Shown: positions 26,222 through 36,399, counted from the stretch's first letter. The stretch: 64,000 nucleotides of DNA from Phormidesmis priestleyi BC1401 (GCF_001650195.1 NZ_LXYR01000018.1:1-64000); one strand, 5' to 3'. The notes: generated from the sequence alone by a model not told the origin. Translations and numbers: made by a program.

Positions 26222-26352
26222 AAAGCAACATAGCAAACGGATGCAGACACACTTACGAATCAAGGCACAACCTCTATAAAGATAGGTGTTCTCTCATAGA
26301 TAACCTTTGACTCTCATATTCTCTGAGAGTCTAGTAGGGCGTTGGTATTGTT

Positions 26353-26796
26353 ATGAACCACGATTCGTTCATCGTTCTGCCTAGCTCAAAAACTTCGTCA
26401 AGCAAAGATTATGACCCCGAATATGGTGGGAAGTATCAAAAAAAAGAAGACATCGCTGACAAATTGCAGCGTGACGTTGAACGGTTATCGACTTATCGAG
26501 ACATTCTCTATGCCAACAATCGCTATGCAGCGCTGCTCATTTTTCAGGCACTCGATGCCGTTGGGAAAGACAGCACAATGAAGCACGTCACGTCGGGCAT
26601 TAACCCGCGGGGCTGTCGGGTTCTTAGCTTTAAAGCGCCCTCAGACGAAGAACTGGATCACGATTGTTTATGGCGCTCGTGTCGAGCACTGCCCGAACGG
26701 GGTCGCATCGGCATCTTCAATCGCTCCTACTATGAAGAGGTGCTAGTGGAACGGGCAGAATCGGGCAAAGGGATTTGGGTGTCGTCTTCTCGCTGA
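26353..26796 (+). pseudogene. Polyphosphate kinase 2, truncated by fusion to ldh sequence
   Basis: The first ~135 codons encode the N-terminus of a PPK2-type kinase: [28 protein letters not shown] (Walker A) and [22 protein letters not shown]2 uses polyphosphate to phosphorylate nucleotides and normally has ~270-300 aa with Walker B and lid regions. Here homology ends at about 26762, where sequence of a 2-hydroxyacid dehydrogenase begins in another frame, giving the stop at 26794. A deletion therefore joined two neighbouring genes. The product would be inactive. Confidence 0.8.
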
Positions 26797-26925
26797 TGAT
26801 GTCAGTCGCAATCCTGTTTGTGAAGAACTTGGCGTAACCTATGTTGAGTTGTCCAAGTTATTCAGTGAGTCCGATCTGATCACGCTTCACTGTCCGCTTA
26901 CGCCTCAGACGCACCATCTGGTGAA
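26765..26925 (+). pseudogene. D-2-hydroxyacid (D-lactate) dehydrogenase internal fragment
   Basis: Read in the frame with GCT at 26792, the sequence gives [16 protein letters not shown] then CEELGVTYVELSKLF and SDLITLHCPLTPQTHH. This is the stretch after the NAD-binding GxGxxG and through the HCPLT motif of D-isomer 2-hydroxyacid dehydrogenases. Neither the start nor the catalytic end of the gene is present. It is fused out of frame to the PPK2 stump. Confidence 0.78.
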
Positions 26926-27016
26926 GCCGACTCGATCGCCCCAAACCCATAAAAAAAGCGCTACTGACTGACCCAATCAACAGCGCCATCGCGAACCCAC
27001 TTACTGCAAAAGACGA

Positions 27017-27856
27017 CTATTCGGTGTCGTCGTGGGCAAATCGGTTATAGAGGAAATCTAACGCGTAGTTCCGCAACTGATAATATTCGGGGGCTTCCAT
27101 GATTCGCGCTCGATCGCGGGGGCGACGAAACGGAATGTCTAACACTTCACCAATGTCAGCGGCAGGTCCATTGGTCATCATCACCAGGCGATCGGCGAGA
27201 AACAACGCCTCGTCAATATCGTGGGTAATCATCAACACGGTGCAGCGATGATCATTCCAGATTTTGAGCAGTTCTTCTTGCAGTTCTTCTTTGGTGATTG
27301 CATCGAGTGCACCAAACGGTTCATCTAAGATCAGCACTTCAGGGCGGATGGCTAACGCACGAGCGATCGCGACTCGCTGCTTCATACCACCCGAAATCTG
27401 TGGAGGCTTTTTCTCCATTGAGTCTGCCAAACCAACCATCGCCAGGTGTTCTTTAACGATGCGCGTTTTCTCAGCTTTAGACTTTTGGGGATAGACCGAG
27501 TTCACGCCCAAATAGACATTCTCAAAGACACTCAGCCAGGGCAGCAGAGCATATCCTTGAAAAACCACCATGCGATCGGGACCTGGTTTGACGATCGGTT
27601 TACCTTGCAGCCGCACTTCACCGTCGGTCGGGTGAGAAAACCCACTGACCATATTCAGCAGCGTCGATTTGCCGCAGCCAGAGTGACCAATGACGCAAAT
27701 AAATTCGCCCTGATTAACAGTGAGGTTAACGTCTTTGAGAACGGTGTAGCCGTCGCCATCTTTGGTGGGGTAGACCTTAGAGACGCGATCGACGACCAGA
27801 AAGGGAACCTGATTGACGGAATCAGAAACCTGTAAATCTTGGGTTACTGTAGTCAT
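27017..27856 (-). CDS. nrtD: Nitrate/nitrite ABC transporter ATPase
   Basis: 279-aa stand-alone ATPase of the nitrate/nitrite/bispecific importer. Walker [14 protein letters not shown]-loop, signature [15 protein letters not shown] and Walker [13 protein letters not shown] are intact. It pairs with the NrtC ATPase domain beneath the NrtB permease. It is last in nrtABCD, 45 nt after nrtC. The next minus-strand sequence downstream is unrelated; nirA and narB are not in this window. Confidence 0.94.
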   Translation of the reverse strand: MTTVTQDLQVSDSVNQVPFLVVDRVSKVYPTKDGDGYTVLKDVNLTVNQGEFICVIGHSGCGKSTLLNMVSGFSHPTDGEVRLQGKPIVKPGPDRMVVFQGYALLPWLSVFENVYLGVNSVYPQKSKAEKTRIVKEHLAMVGLADSMEKKPPQISGGMKQRVAIARALAIRPEVLILDEPFGALDAITKEELQEELLKIWNDHRCTVLMITHDIDEALFLADRLVMMTNGPAADIGEVLDIPFRRPRDRARIMEAPEYYQLRNYALDFLYNRFAHDDTE

Positions 27857-27901
27857 TAGCGTTTGTGTTGCGGTTAGCGTTTGCAGGGACGGAAAAAGAG
27901 A

Positions 27902-29905
27902 TTAAGCCGTTCGTGCGAGAGGTTTCTCGATCGCGACTTCTGCCATGTAGATGTCGTGTTTAATTTTGAGGCTGTTGAGATATGCGATCGGGTCATCGGC
28001 ACTAAAGTTGACCCCATCAAATAATTGAATCGCGCCCCGGCTGTAGGTGAGATCTGACAGCCCTAGCTCTCGTGCAGCAATGCTGAACACATTGACTTTG
28101 CTAACTCGCTCTAAAATCTCGACCCAGTTGCGTGGAAACGGAATGTCACCCCAACGCGCCATCTGCGTCATCATCCACAAATGCTCAGTGCGACTCGGAC
28201 GATTAACTCCGTGCCCATAAAACTGATGGTGAGCATATTCTTTAGGCGACGGACGCAGATCGCACACCCGATTGTTGGGGTCGCCGAGTTGAATGAACTC
28301 TAACTCAGAGCTTAAGTATTCGCCGCGTGAAAGAATCTCGCGAATCTCTTCATGATTGGCTTCATCGGTGCAATAGCGACACGCTTCTAACAGCGCTTTC
28401 ACAAGCGCTACATGAGTATTAGGATAGGCGTTTGCCCAATCTTCTCGCACTCCCAAAACCTTACCGGGATGACCATTCCAGATTTCTAAATCAGTGGCGA
28501 TCGTATAACCAATTCCCTCAACTGCTGCGCGAATGTTCCACGGTTCGCCGACACAATAGCCATCAATGCTGCCTGCTTTTAGGTTGGCGACCATTTGAGC
28601 GGGAGGCAGCGTTGTGATCGAGATATCACGATCAGGATCGATTCCGCCTGCTGCCAGCCAGTAGCGCAGCAATAAATTATGCATTGAGGCAGGATGCACT
28701 ACGCCGAAGATGTGCTGTTTATCAGCCGTTTCTAACAGCATTCGCTTTAGATCATTCAGCGTGTGCACGCCCTGATCATAAAAGCGTTTATCGAGAGTGA
28801 TCGCGTTGCCGTTGCGGGTGAGGGTGAGAGCACTGACGATCGGAATCGACTTACCGTCCATGCCACCGACCGTCATCCAAACGGGCATCCCAGAAGGCAT
28901 CTGAGCCGCATCGAGATAGCCGCCTACAATGCCATCCTGAATGCCGCGCCAGCTTGATTCGCGCACTAGATGCACGTCGTCTAAGCCGTGGTGGGCAAAA
29001 AACCCTTTTTCTTTGGCGATCGCCAACGGCGCACAGGCGACCAGAGGAACAAAGCCAATCTCTAGATTGATTTTCTCTAACCCATGACGCGCCACAGCAG
29101 CCGTCTTTCTGGCACGAAGTTTTTTGATTTGCTTCTGCTGATTGAGAAAGTAAATAATCTCGCTGCGATAGCTGTAGTAGTTGGGGTGACTAATCACCTC
29201 CATCCGCTTGCGAGGTCGAGGAATGTCAATGTCTAAAATCTGACCGATTTTAGACTCGGGTCCATTGGTGAGCATGACAACTCGATCGGACAGCAAAATC
29301 GCCTCATCGACATCGTGCGTCACCATCACAGTCGTGACGTGATTTTCTTCGCAGATCTCCATCAGCTTTTCTTGCAGGTTGCCGCGAGTCAGGGCATCGA
29401 GCGCGCCAAACGGCTCATCCAGCAGCAGCAGCTTAGGTTTAATGGCGAAGGCACGGGCGATCGCGACGCGCTGTTTCATGCCGCCAGAGAGCTGGTCAGG
29501 GGGCTTGTCTGCTGCGTGGCGCAGCCCCACCATATCGATGTGGTGCTCAACAATTTCACTGCGTTCGGCAGCAGGCAGATGTCCTAAAACATTCTTCACA
29601 GCCAGCTCGATATTTTGGCGAACGCTCATCCACGGCAGCAGCGAATAATTTTGAAACACGACCATGCGATCGGGTCCCGGCTTGAGCACTTCTTCGTTTT
29701 CTAGCATGACCACCCCATCGGTGGGCAAGTCTAGCCCAGCAATCATGTTGAGCAAAGTCGATTTACCGCAACCAGAGTGACCAATGAGAGAAATAAATTC
29801 GCCTTTTTCGATGTTTAGGTCAATCCCTTTGAGCGCGATATAGGTATCGCCATTGGTGAGGGGAAAGACTTTTTCAACGTTTTCAACGGTAACAAAATGA
29901 GTCAT
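27902..29905 (-). CDS. nrtC: Nitrate/nitrite transporter ATPase fused to regulatory NrtA-like domain
   Basis: 667 aa, matching the cyanobacterial NrtC architecture. Residues 1-~255 are an ABC ATPase ([36 protein letters not shown]). After a basic linker, residues ~275-660 form an NrtA-like solute-binding domain ([32 protein letters not shown]). In other cyanobacteria this domain mediates inhibition by ammonium or nitrogen-rich status. Third gene of the operon, 45 nt after nrtB. Confidence 0.95.
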   Translation of the reverse strand: MTHFVTVENVEKVFPLTNGDTYIALKGIDLNIEKGEFISLIGHSGCGKSTLLNMIAGLDLPTDGVVMLENEEVLKPGPDRMVVFQNYSLLPWMSVRQNIELAVKNVLGHLPAAERSEIVEHHIDMVGLRHAADKPPDQLSGGMKQRVAIARAFAIKPKLLLLDEPFGALDALTRGNLQEKLMEICEENHVTTVMVTHDVDEAILLSDRVVMLTNGPESKIGQILDIDIPRPRKRMEVISHPNYYSYRSEIIYFLNQQKQIKKLRARKTAAVARHGLEKINLEIGFVPLVACAPLAIAKEKGFFAHHGLDDVHLVRESSWRGIQDGIVGGYLDAAQMPSGMPVWMTVGGMDGKSIPIVSALTLTRNGNAITLDKRFYDQGVHTLNDLKRMLLETADKQHIFGVVHPASMHNLLLRYWLAAGGIDPDRDISITTLPPAQMVANLKAGSIDGYCVGEPWNIRAAVEGIGYTIATDLEIWNGHPGKVLGVREDWANAYPNTHVALVKALLEACRYCTDEANHEEIREILSRGEYLSSELEFIQLGDPNNRVCDLRPSPKEYAHHQFYGHGVNRPSRTEHLWMMTQMARWGDIPFPRNWVEILERVSKVNVFSIAARELGLSDLTYSRGAIQLFDGVNFSADDPIAYLNSLKIKHDIYMAEVAIEKPLARTA

Positions 29906-29950
29906 GGCAAGGTTAGATAGGGGAGTGGATGAATGATGATGTCTGAATCA

Positions 29951-30796
29951 TTAGCGTTGACTGCTAGGCAGAATGAGCGTTTGAAGGCGCTCCATCATTT
30001 TGTCGAGCAGCCAGCCCACCAAACCGATATAAACCAGTGCCAGAATGATTTCGCTAATTTGGCTGTTTTGGTAAGCGTTCCAGATAAAGAAGCCAATGCC
30101 AACGATGCCAGACATCACGATTTCTGCGGCGATAATTGCTAACCAGGCAAGACCGATCGAGATCCGCAATCCGGTAAAGATATAGGGCAGTGCAGCCGGA
30201 AAGAGAATCTTAAAGAAATACTCTGACTTAGGAAGCTGCAGCACTTTGGCAACGTTGTTGTAATCGCTAGGAATCTGCTGAACGCCAACAGCCGTGTTAA
30301 TGAGAATGGGCCAAATCGCCGTGATGAAGATAACAAATAGGGCAGCAGGTTGGTTTTGTTGCAGAGCAGCAAGGGCGATCGGAACCCAAGCTAAAGGTGG
30401 AACCGTTCGGAGAATTTGAAAAATTGGGTCAAGGGATTTAGACACTCGCTTGTTCATGCCGACGAGAATGCCAAGACTAATGCCGACGACCGCAGCGAGA
30501 GAATACCCAATCGCGACTCGTTGCAGACTTGACATGACTTGCCAAAACAGCCCTTTGTCGGTGCCGCCTCGATCATAGAAGGGATAAGCGATCAGAGGCA
30601 TCCAAGTTTCTTGCACGACTCGCACCGGAGTGGGTAGCGTGGTCAATCCTGGAATGGAAGCCAGGAGTTGCCAGATAGCAAGCAAAATAAGCAGTGCAAT
30701 TAACGGCGAGGCAATGTCATCTAAGCGCTCCATTAACTTTGAGTTAGTGGGCTTGCGAAGAGACGTGGTTGGGTTGCGTTTTTGAACGAGGGTCAT
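29951..30796 (-). CDS. nrtB: Nitrate/nitrite ABC transporter permease
   Basis: 281 aa with about six transmembrane helices. The BPD_transp_1 EAA loop is seen near RTVPPLAWVPIALAALQ and the later LPYIFTGLRISIGLAW region. It forms the homodimeric channel of the importer. The N-terminal LVQKRNPTTSLRKP is cytoplasmic and basic. It starts 72 nt after nrtA. Confidence 0.94.
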   Translation of the reverse strand: MTLVQKRNPTTSLRKPTNSKLMERLDDIASPLIALLILLAIWQLLASIPGLTTLPTPVRVVQETWMPLIAYPFYDRGGTDKGLFWQVMSSLQRVAIGYSLAAVVGISLGILVGMNKRVSKSLDPIFQILRTVPPLAWVPIALAALQQNQPAALFVIFITAIWPILINTAVGVQQIPSDYNNVAKVLQLPKSEYFFKILFPAALPYIFTGLRISIGLAWLAIIAAEIVMSGIVGIGFFIWNAYQNSQISEIILALVYIGLVGWLLDKMMERLQTLILPSSQR

Positions 30797-30868
30797 AGCA
30801 AGGCTCCTAAGTTCGGGTTCGAGAGATGAGGAAATGGGTTCGTAAGCGTGAGGTTTTTAGACAGGATT

Positions 30869-32221
30869 TTACACTTTCTTAATCTTCAAGCTGTCTAAAT
30901 AAGCTTGAGGTTTTTCTGGATCAAATTTGATGCCGTCAAAGAATTCTTCAACGCCACGAGATGTGCTTGTAGGAATATCGGCTGCTGCAATTCCTAGTTC
31001 TTGAGCCGCCTGTTTCCAGATATCTTCGCGGTTGACTTGATCAATTAGCGTTTTGGCATTGGCTAGTGTTTCTTTGGGTAAAAAGCCCCAGCGAACGCTT
31101 TCGGTCAAGAACCAGAGATCGTGGCTCTTGTAGGGATAAGACACACTGCCCTTGCTGTCCTTCCAATAGAGAACTGCCATTGACTTGTCATCGATCGTCC
31201 GTTCGCCCAGATTGTATTTGCCCATCAGTGGGTCTAACAAAACGTTCTCTGGCACGTTGAAATATTCTCGTTTTGCCAGAATTGTGGCAAGCTCTGCACG
31301 ATTATCAAAGTTGTCACACCACTGTTGTGCTTCCATGAGTCCTTTGAGAATCGCTCGGGTTGCTTTCGGGTGTTTATCAACCCAATCCTTTCGTATTGCC
31401 AGATATTCTTCGGGGTGCGCCTTCCACATTTCTGCGGTCAAGGCGGCGATGAACCCTGTTTTGTCTGCCACAATGCGATTAGGCCATGGATCTCCGGTGC
31501 TAAAGGCATCCATTGCGCCGCGCTTCATATCTGCAACGGTCTGTGAGGCAGGCACTGTGAGCAATTCCACTTCTGCATCGGGGTCGATTCCGCCTGCGGC
31601 GAGCCAATAGCGAATCCAAAAATCTTGATTTGCTTTAGGAAAAGTGTAAGCGGCTTTGAACCGAGCGCCACCTGACTTCAGGTTGTTGAAAAAGGCAACT
31701 TGCTCATTGAGTTTTAGTCCGATGTTTTTCCCAGCATGTTTGTTGGAGATCGCAATTCCGTTTCCTTGCGTGTTTAGCTGCGCCAAAACATACATTGGCA
31801 CTTTTGTATTGTCAGTAATCAACCCTTCTGTAATTAGATAAGGCATCGGCATTTGCCACTGTCCGCCATCAATGCCGCCACCCGCGGAGCCAATTTTGAC
31901 GTTATCTCTCGCAGCGCCCCAGTTTGCCTGCTTATCAATTTTCATATCGACCATGCCATATTTGGCAAAAAAGCCTTTCTCTTTTGCGACAATCATAGGA
32001 GCCGCTTCGACGATCGGGATATAGCCCAGTTTTGCCGTTGTCACCTCTGGCTCTTCACCCGGCTTTACGCTCGCGACGGGATTGGCACCCGGAGAAGAGG
32101 TTGAGCCAGTTCCCGCTTCAGGCGGATTCCCTGTGCAGCCTTTAAGAAGAATAGAGCCTGCTGCCGTTGCGCTTGCTGCTAACAGAAACTTGCGCCGAGA
32201 TAAGGGTGAAAACTCCGTCAT
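30869..32221 (-). CDS. nrtA: Nitrate/nitrite-binding lipoprotein
   Basis: 450 aa from ATG 32221 ([12 protein letters not shown]), preceded by an AAGGA ribosome-binding site; the frame extends upstream but that part is not NrtA-like. The N-terminus has a twin-arginine-like SRRKFLLAA signal with lipobox LLKGC (Cys29), then a Gly/Pro/Ser-rich linker. The binding domain contains [23 protein letters not shown] and [11 protein letters not shown], as in NrtA/CmpA. It delivers nitrate or nitrite to NrtB. CmpA (bicarbonate) is the main alternative, but the long fused NrtC partner also occurs in Cmp systems, so substrate assignment rests on overall similarity. Confidence 0.9.
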   Translation of the reverse strand: MTEFSPLSRRKFLLAASATAAGSILLKGCTGNPPEAGTGSTSSPGANPVASVKPGEEPEVTTAKLGYIPIVEAAPMIVAKEKGFFAKYGMVDMKIDKQANWGAARDNVKIGSAGGGIDGGQWQMPMPYLITEGLITDNTKVPMYVLAQLNTQGNGIAISNKHAGKNIGLKLNEQVAFFNNLKSGGARFKAAYTFPKANQDFWIRYWLAAGGIDPDAEVELLTVPASQTVADMKRGAMDAFSTGDPWPNRIVADKTGFIAALTAEMWKAHPEEYLAIRKDWVDKHPKATRAILKGLMEAQQWCDNFDNRAELATILAKREYFNVPENVLLDPLMGKYNLGERTIDDKSMAVLYWKDSKGSVSYPYKSHDLWFLTESVRWGFLPKETLANAKTLIDQVNREDIWKQAAQELGIAAADIPTSTSRGVEEFFDGIKFDPEKPQAYLDSLKIKKV

Positions 32222-32365
32222 GATTCTTTCCTTTTGATAGTGCGATCGTGTCCCTGGTGAGTGTGTATCACAGGGTAAAAAAAGCCGAGCAACAATTTTC
32301 GAGAGATGAATCTCGTCAAAAATTGAGTCGGAAATTGGGGTTAAGAAATACCGTTCAAATTGATG

Positions 32366-32392
32366 AATCAATGACTTCAATCATCATTGATT
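32366..32392. promoter_or_regulatory. Inverted repeat upstream of nrtA
   Basis: AATCAATGA (32366-32374) and TCATTGATT (32384-32392) are perfect 9-bp inverted repeats separated by 9 bp, 145 bp upstream of the nrtA start. The spacing is compatible with a LysR-type dimer site (NtcB is a known activator of nitrate genes), but identity is inference. No exact GTA-N8-TAC NtcA site was found in 32222-32700; the closest is TTA-N8-TAC (minus strand) at 32265-32278. Confidence 0.3.
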
Positions 32393-32716
32393 AAAAGCAA
32401 TGATTAGCATTGACAGTGCCAATCAGTTCATTGCCTATTATTTAATTAACTGAACGCTTGAAACAAGATTACTGTTCAACTGTCTGAAAGTAAAGAGAAA
32501 TTCTATGGACGATCAAAGAATTACTCGATAGAATCTATAAGTAAACCTTTAGTTATCGTGCAACCCCTTGCCGGGAGAACATTCTAGGAATTAAAGAATT
32601 GATATTTCTAGCCGATTATCGTTACACTTCTAAACTTGTTTAATTAAGATTTTAGCGGTCGATAGATAGATATAGATGTATACAAGTTGATATTAGTAAT
32701 GGTCAAAACAGGCACC

Positions 32717-32832
32717 AGTCCGGACAGTTTTAAATCGCCAACGGTAGAATGCGGGTCTGAGCCTCCTCGGCGAGGTCAGATGCTGACGGTAGAATGCGAG
32801 TCTCAGCCTCTGCCTCGAAAATTGTCCGGACT
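32717..32832. repeat. Fold-back element with 15-bp inverted ends and internal direct repeat
   Basis: Ends AGTCCGGACAGTTTT (32717-32731) and AAAATTGTCCGGACT (32818-32832) are inverted with a single mismatch. Inside, the string ACGGTAGAATGCG followed by GTCT(G/C)AGCCTC occurs twice, starting near 32741 and 32786. The 116-bp size suggests a non-autonomous element or a structured RNA. It lies in the gene-free stretch between the nrtA upstream region and the aldo/keto reductase. Confidence 0.6.
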
Positions 32833-32981
32833 ATTGAACAGGGATTGTTTAATGAATAGAGAGAAGTCAATACCAATGATTTGAAAGGCAGCAACGAGTG
32901 CTTAAAGTGGTCAGGAGATGCCTGAGAAGCCACTTATTTTACTTCTCAGACATTTCCTAAATTCAACGCTAATGCTTGAAT

Positions 32982-33947
32982 TCAATCATTGCTAGAACTG
33001 CCAAACAGATCCTCGATCGCACTCAAGGTTTCTGGCGACAGCTTCCGACCTGATGCTTTCACGTTCTCTTCTACCTGAGACGCTTTGGTTGCCCCAATAA
33101 TCACACTACTCAGAGCTTCGTTTCGCAAACACCAAGCCAAGGCTAATTGACTCATCGTTAAGCCTTCTCGCTCTGCCAAAGGCACCAATTTCTGAACTCT
33201 GACGAGCAAATCTTGATCCAACTGTCCTTTATTCATAAATGTGTTTTGTTTGGGATCGCCCGCACGAGATCCTTCAGGAAGCGCCTCACCGGGTTTATAT
33301 TTGCCCGTGAGAATGCCTTGAGCCAGGGGCGAAAAATTGATAATGCCAATGCCTTCACGATGACAAAGGGGCATAATTTCTGCCTCAATGTCCCGTTTGA
33401 TCATGCTGTATTGAGGCTGATTGGAGGCGATCGGACTCAGCCCCGCCAATCGCACCAGATCTGCCGCATGAGCAATCTGCCCCGCGCTCCATTCTGATAC
33501 GCCGTAGTAGAGGATTTTGCCCTGCTGCACGAGATGATCAAACGCGATTAACGTCTCAGACAATGGCACACTCGGATCGTAGCGATGCGCCTGATAGAGA
33601 TCGAGGTAGTCCACATTCAGACGCTTAAGACTGGCGTTGCACTGTTCAACGATGTGCTTGCGCGAGAGTCCTCGATCGTTGGCTCCCTTCCCCATCGGAA
33701 AATAAACCTTTGTCGCCAACACATACGACTCACGCGGATATTGCCCTAAGACAGTGCCGACCACTTTCTCAGTAGCTCCTCTGGCATAAACGTTGGCAGT
33801 GTCAAAGAAATTGATGCCCAAATCGTAGGCTTTTTCAATGCAGTCACGGGCGATCGCTTCGTCTTTTGCCGCGCCATACGTCAACCATGACCCTAAACAA
33901 ACTTCCGAAACGCGAACTCCCTGTTTTCCTAAGTGCCGATATTCCAC
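32982..33947 (-). CDS. Aldo/keto reductase
   Basis: 321-aa (beta/alpha)8-barrel NADPH-dependent oxidoreductase. The catalytic tetrad is visible: Asp in FFDTANVYARG, Tyr in the same segment, Lys in LATKVYF and His in LYQAHRYD. The cofactor segment SVIIGATKASQVEENVKA is near the C-terminus. It is of the voltage-gated K+ channel beta/YajO-like group by its MEYRHLGKQGVRVSEVCLGSW start. Substrate unknown. Single gene. Confidence 0.9.
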   Translation of the reverse strand: MEYRHLGKQGVRVSEVCLGSWLTYGAAKDEAIARDCIEKAYDLGINFFDTANVYARGATEKVVGTVLGQYPRESYVLATKVYFPMGKGANDRGLSRKHIVEQCNASLKRLNVDYLDLYQAHRYDPSVPLSETLIAFDHLVQQGKILYYGVSEWSAGQIAHAADLVRLAGLSPIASNQPQYSMIKRDIEAEIMPLCHREGIGIINFSPLAQGILTGKYKPGEALPEGSRAGDPKQNTFMNKGQLDQDLLVRVQKLVPLAEREGLTMSQLALAWCLRNEALSSVIIGATKASQVEENVKASGRKLSPETLSAIEDLFGSSSND

Positions 33948-34110
33948 TTGATTTCTCCTAAATAATCCCTGCTTAGAGTTGCATCCTATGTAATTGATAG
34001 AAAGAATTACCCTCGCGGAGGGCTGAGTTTCAGACTTTCTTCAAAAACGGCTCATCGCTGCAAAGCTAGAAGCGCTTAGACTAAATCCAAGAGAGTAACC
34101 CAACTGAACC

Positions 34111-35316
34111 ATGACTGACATTGCAACTGATTCGCTGACTCCAACACCCGCGACCTACGATATCGAACAGGCGGTCTTACAACGCTATGGAGAGGGGGCG
34201 CGTCAACCTCAAGCCGAACTGTGTTGTCCAACCGATGGCTATGACAGCCGTTATCTAGACTCACTGCCGCCAGAAATCATTGAAAAAGACTATGGCTGTG
34301 GCGATCCAACTCGCTATGTGGGGTCGGGTGAAACGGTGGTTGATTTGGGTTCAGGTGCCGGAAAAAACTGCTATATCTTGGCGCAGAAAGTTGGTGCCGC
34401 AGGACGCATTATCGGTGTCGATTTCAACGATGAAATGCTGAACCTGTCGCGCAAATATCTGGATCAGATGGGCGATCGGTTTGGCTATCGCAACGTCGAG
34501 TTTGTGAAGGGCAAAATTCAAGATTTGGCGTTGAATCTGGATCTCGCTCAACAGTGGTTAGATCAGACTCCGATCGCCTCGATCGCGCAACTCGCCAGCT
34601 TTGAAACTGAGTGCGATCGCTTACGTCAAGAACAGTCTCTAATCGCATCAGATAGCGTTGATGTAGTGATTTCTAACTGCGTGTTAAATCTGGTGCGCCC
34701 TCAAGACAAAGAGCAACTCTTTCGAGAAATCTTTCGCGTCTTAAAACGCGGCGGACGGGCAGTCATCTCCGATATCGTCTGTGATGAAGACCCAACTCCC
34801 ACGATTCTCAACGACCCCGACCTGTGGAGCGGCTGCATCGCAGGTGCTTTTAGAGAAGACGAATTTCTTGAAATGTTTGAACGAGCCGGATTCCACGGTA
34901 TTGAGATTTTGAGCCGACAGGCAGAACCGTGGCAGGTGATTGACGGCATTGAGTTTCGATCGCTGACCGTCCGTGCCTTTAAAGGCAAACAGGGCGACTG
35001 CTGGGAGCGCAACCAAGCCGTAATCTACAAAGGTCCGTGGCGCGCTGTGCAAGACGATGACGGTCACACTCTCTATCGAGGAGAACGGATGGCAGTCTGC
35101 GATAAAACCTTTCGTCTCTACACCGATCCGAGTAGCCCTTATCAAAGCGATTTAATTCCAGTGTCGCCTCACAGTGAGATTCCTTTAGAGTCTGCACAGC
35201 CCTTCAACTGCTCGCGAGATGCCGTCCGCGATCCGCGTGAAACCAAAGGTTTAGACTATCGAGCCACCGTTAAAAGTGAGGCAAGTTCTTCGTGCAGCAC
35301 CGATAGTTGTTGCTAG
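34111..35316 (+). CDS. ArsM-like SAM methyltransferase with C-terminal cysteine tail
   Basis: 401 aa. The SAM-binding motif is VVDLGSGAGKN (about 76-86). The hallmark cysteines of arsenite methyltransferases are present: Cys63 in YGCGDP, Cys190 in ISNCVLNL and Cys242 in WSGCIAGAF. It also has an extra CC pair at 38-39 and a C-terminal tail ending CSTDSCC. The family methylates As(III); in cyanobacteria such proteins can feed arsenosugar synthesis. No arsR, arsS or acr3 is adjacent, and the nearby radical SAM gene is of a different family. Selective metal(loid) binding by the tail is likely. Confidence 0.75.
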   Translation: MTDIATDSLTPTPATYDIEQAVLQRYGEGARQPQAELCCPTDGYDSRYLDSLPPEIIEKDYGCGDPTRYVGSGETVVDLGSGAGKNCYILAQKVGAAGRIIGVDFNDEMLNLSRKYLDQMGDRFGYRNVEFVKGKIQDLALNLDLAQQWLDQTPIASIAQLASFETECDRLRQEQSLIASDSVDVVISNCVLNLVRPQDKEQLFREIFRVLKRGGRAVISDIVCDEDPTPTILNDPDLWSGCIAGAFREDEFLEMFERAGFHGIEILSRQAEPWQVIDGIEFRSLTVRAFKGKQGDCWERNQAVIYKGPWRAVQDDDGHTLYRGERMAVCDKTFRLYTDPSSPYQSDLIPVSPHSEIPLESAQPFNCSRDAVRDPRETKGLDYRATVKSEASSSCSTDSCC

Positions 35317-35356
35317 ACGATCGTTCCCTGAGGCAACGGCACTATTTGAGTTCTGC

Positions 35357-36238
35357 TTAAACAGTGCCGATGTTTTGCAGCCGTTCTTCAGAGAATCCAG
35401 TGAGTTGGGCAACCTGCTCGATCGACATCCCAGACTGCAATAAATTGAGGGCAGTTTGACGCAACTGAGCCTCGGCTTGCTCGACTCGTTCGGCATCTGT
35501 GAGCAGCCAGTTAGCCTGTGCGTCATACCAGCGCAACCACGATCGAGTGATGCCGTCAAACTCGCCATGCCAGAGTCCTAATCCTAGTTTCAGCCCATTG
35601 AACCAAAATCGAGGACGATCGGGGTCAATCGGTTGTTCTTGATAGTCACTACCCACCAGTTGAAACACTCTCATCTGATTGGTGTAGCGACTAAACACCA
35701 CATAGTAAGGAACTCGCAGAATTTTCTCGTAGACATCCCACTTTCGAGGCGGCGTTTCTGCTGCGGGTGATTCGGATTCTGAGGCGGACGGCAATTCAGC
35801 GTTTTGTCCCAGGTCTTCTTTTTCGGTTCCAGGCGAGAGTAGTTCTACCACTACAAATGGACTGGTTCCTTCTTGCCAAATCACATAGCTCGATCGCAGG
35901 TCAATGCCTTCATACAGCCGCGACACGCCGAGCGCCAAAAACCAATCTGGGCGCTTGTGCCATAGAGGATGGTGAACGTCGTAATAGAGATTGAGATCTG
36001 AGCCAGTAAAGACTCGATCGCGACTGTAATCAACTAACCGGAGTGTCGCGCTTAAAAGCTGAGGTTGCAGATCGTGAAATTCGTCAGGCAAGCCGGGTTC
36101 CTCCGGATCTTCGCTAGGCAGATCATACATGGTCGGCAGAGTCAGCTTAGGCGAAAGCGGAGGATTGGTATGGGGGAATGTAAAAGGCTTGTGCATAGTG
36201 AAAATAGAGTCTTTGTCTTCTAGATTGAGGGTCAGCAC
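35357..36238 (-). CDS. Uma2 (DUF820) family protein
   Basis: 293 aa from the first in-frame start, or 279 aa from ATG 36196 (MHKPFTFPH). The Uma2 core is visible as RPDWFLALGVSRLY, PFVVVELLSPGTEKEDLG, VYEKILRVPYYVVFSRY and FNGLKLGLGLW, ending with a helical ADAERVEQAEAQLRQ segment and a sequence resembling the AQLTGFSEERLQ tail of this family. The catalytic-type E/D and ExxS residues are present. It lacks the heptad array of the homologue at 25325. Convergent with the ArsM-like gene. Confidence 0.82.
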   Translation of the reverse strand: MLTLNLEDKDSIFTMHKPFTFPHTNPPLSPKLTLPTMYDLPSEDPEEPGLPDEFHDLQPQLLSATLRLVDYSRDRVFTGSDLNLYYDVHHPLWHKRPDWFLALGVSRLYEGIDLRSSYVIWQEGTSPFVVVELLSPGTEKEDLGQNAELPSASESESPAAETPPRKWDVYEKILRVPYYVVFSRYTNQMRVFQLVGSDYQEQPIDPDRPRFWFNGLKLGLGLWHGEFDGITRSWLRWYDAQANWLLTDAERVEQAEAQLRQTALNLLQSGMSIEQVAQLTGFSEERLQNIGTV

Positions 36239-36399
36239 GACTCAAGCCACTAAATCAGTGTTGAAATTTAAGACATTAAAACGCTCAAAACAGATTTCGA
36301 GGCGATGATAGGGTGTTTCCCCTTCATAGAGCAGAGTGTTATTCTCTTGATTGCACTCGCTCACATTCTTTGTTTAACCCACATCAGGTCTAGAACATT

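Noticed and set aside
32265-32278. GTA-N8-TAA string upstream of nrtA as NtcA site
   Set aside because: Only five of six consensus bases and too close to the start codon; not reported as a site.
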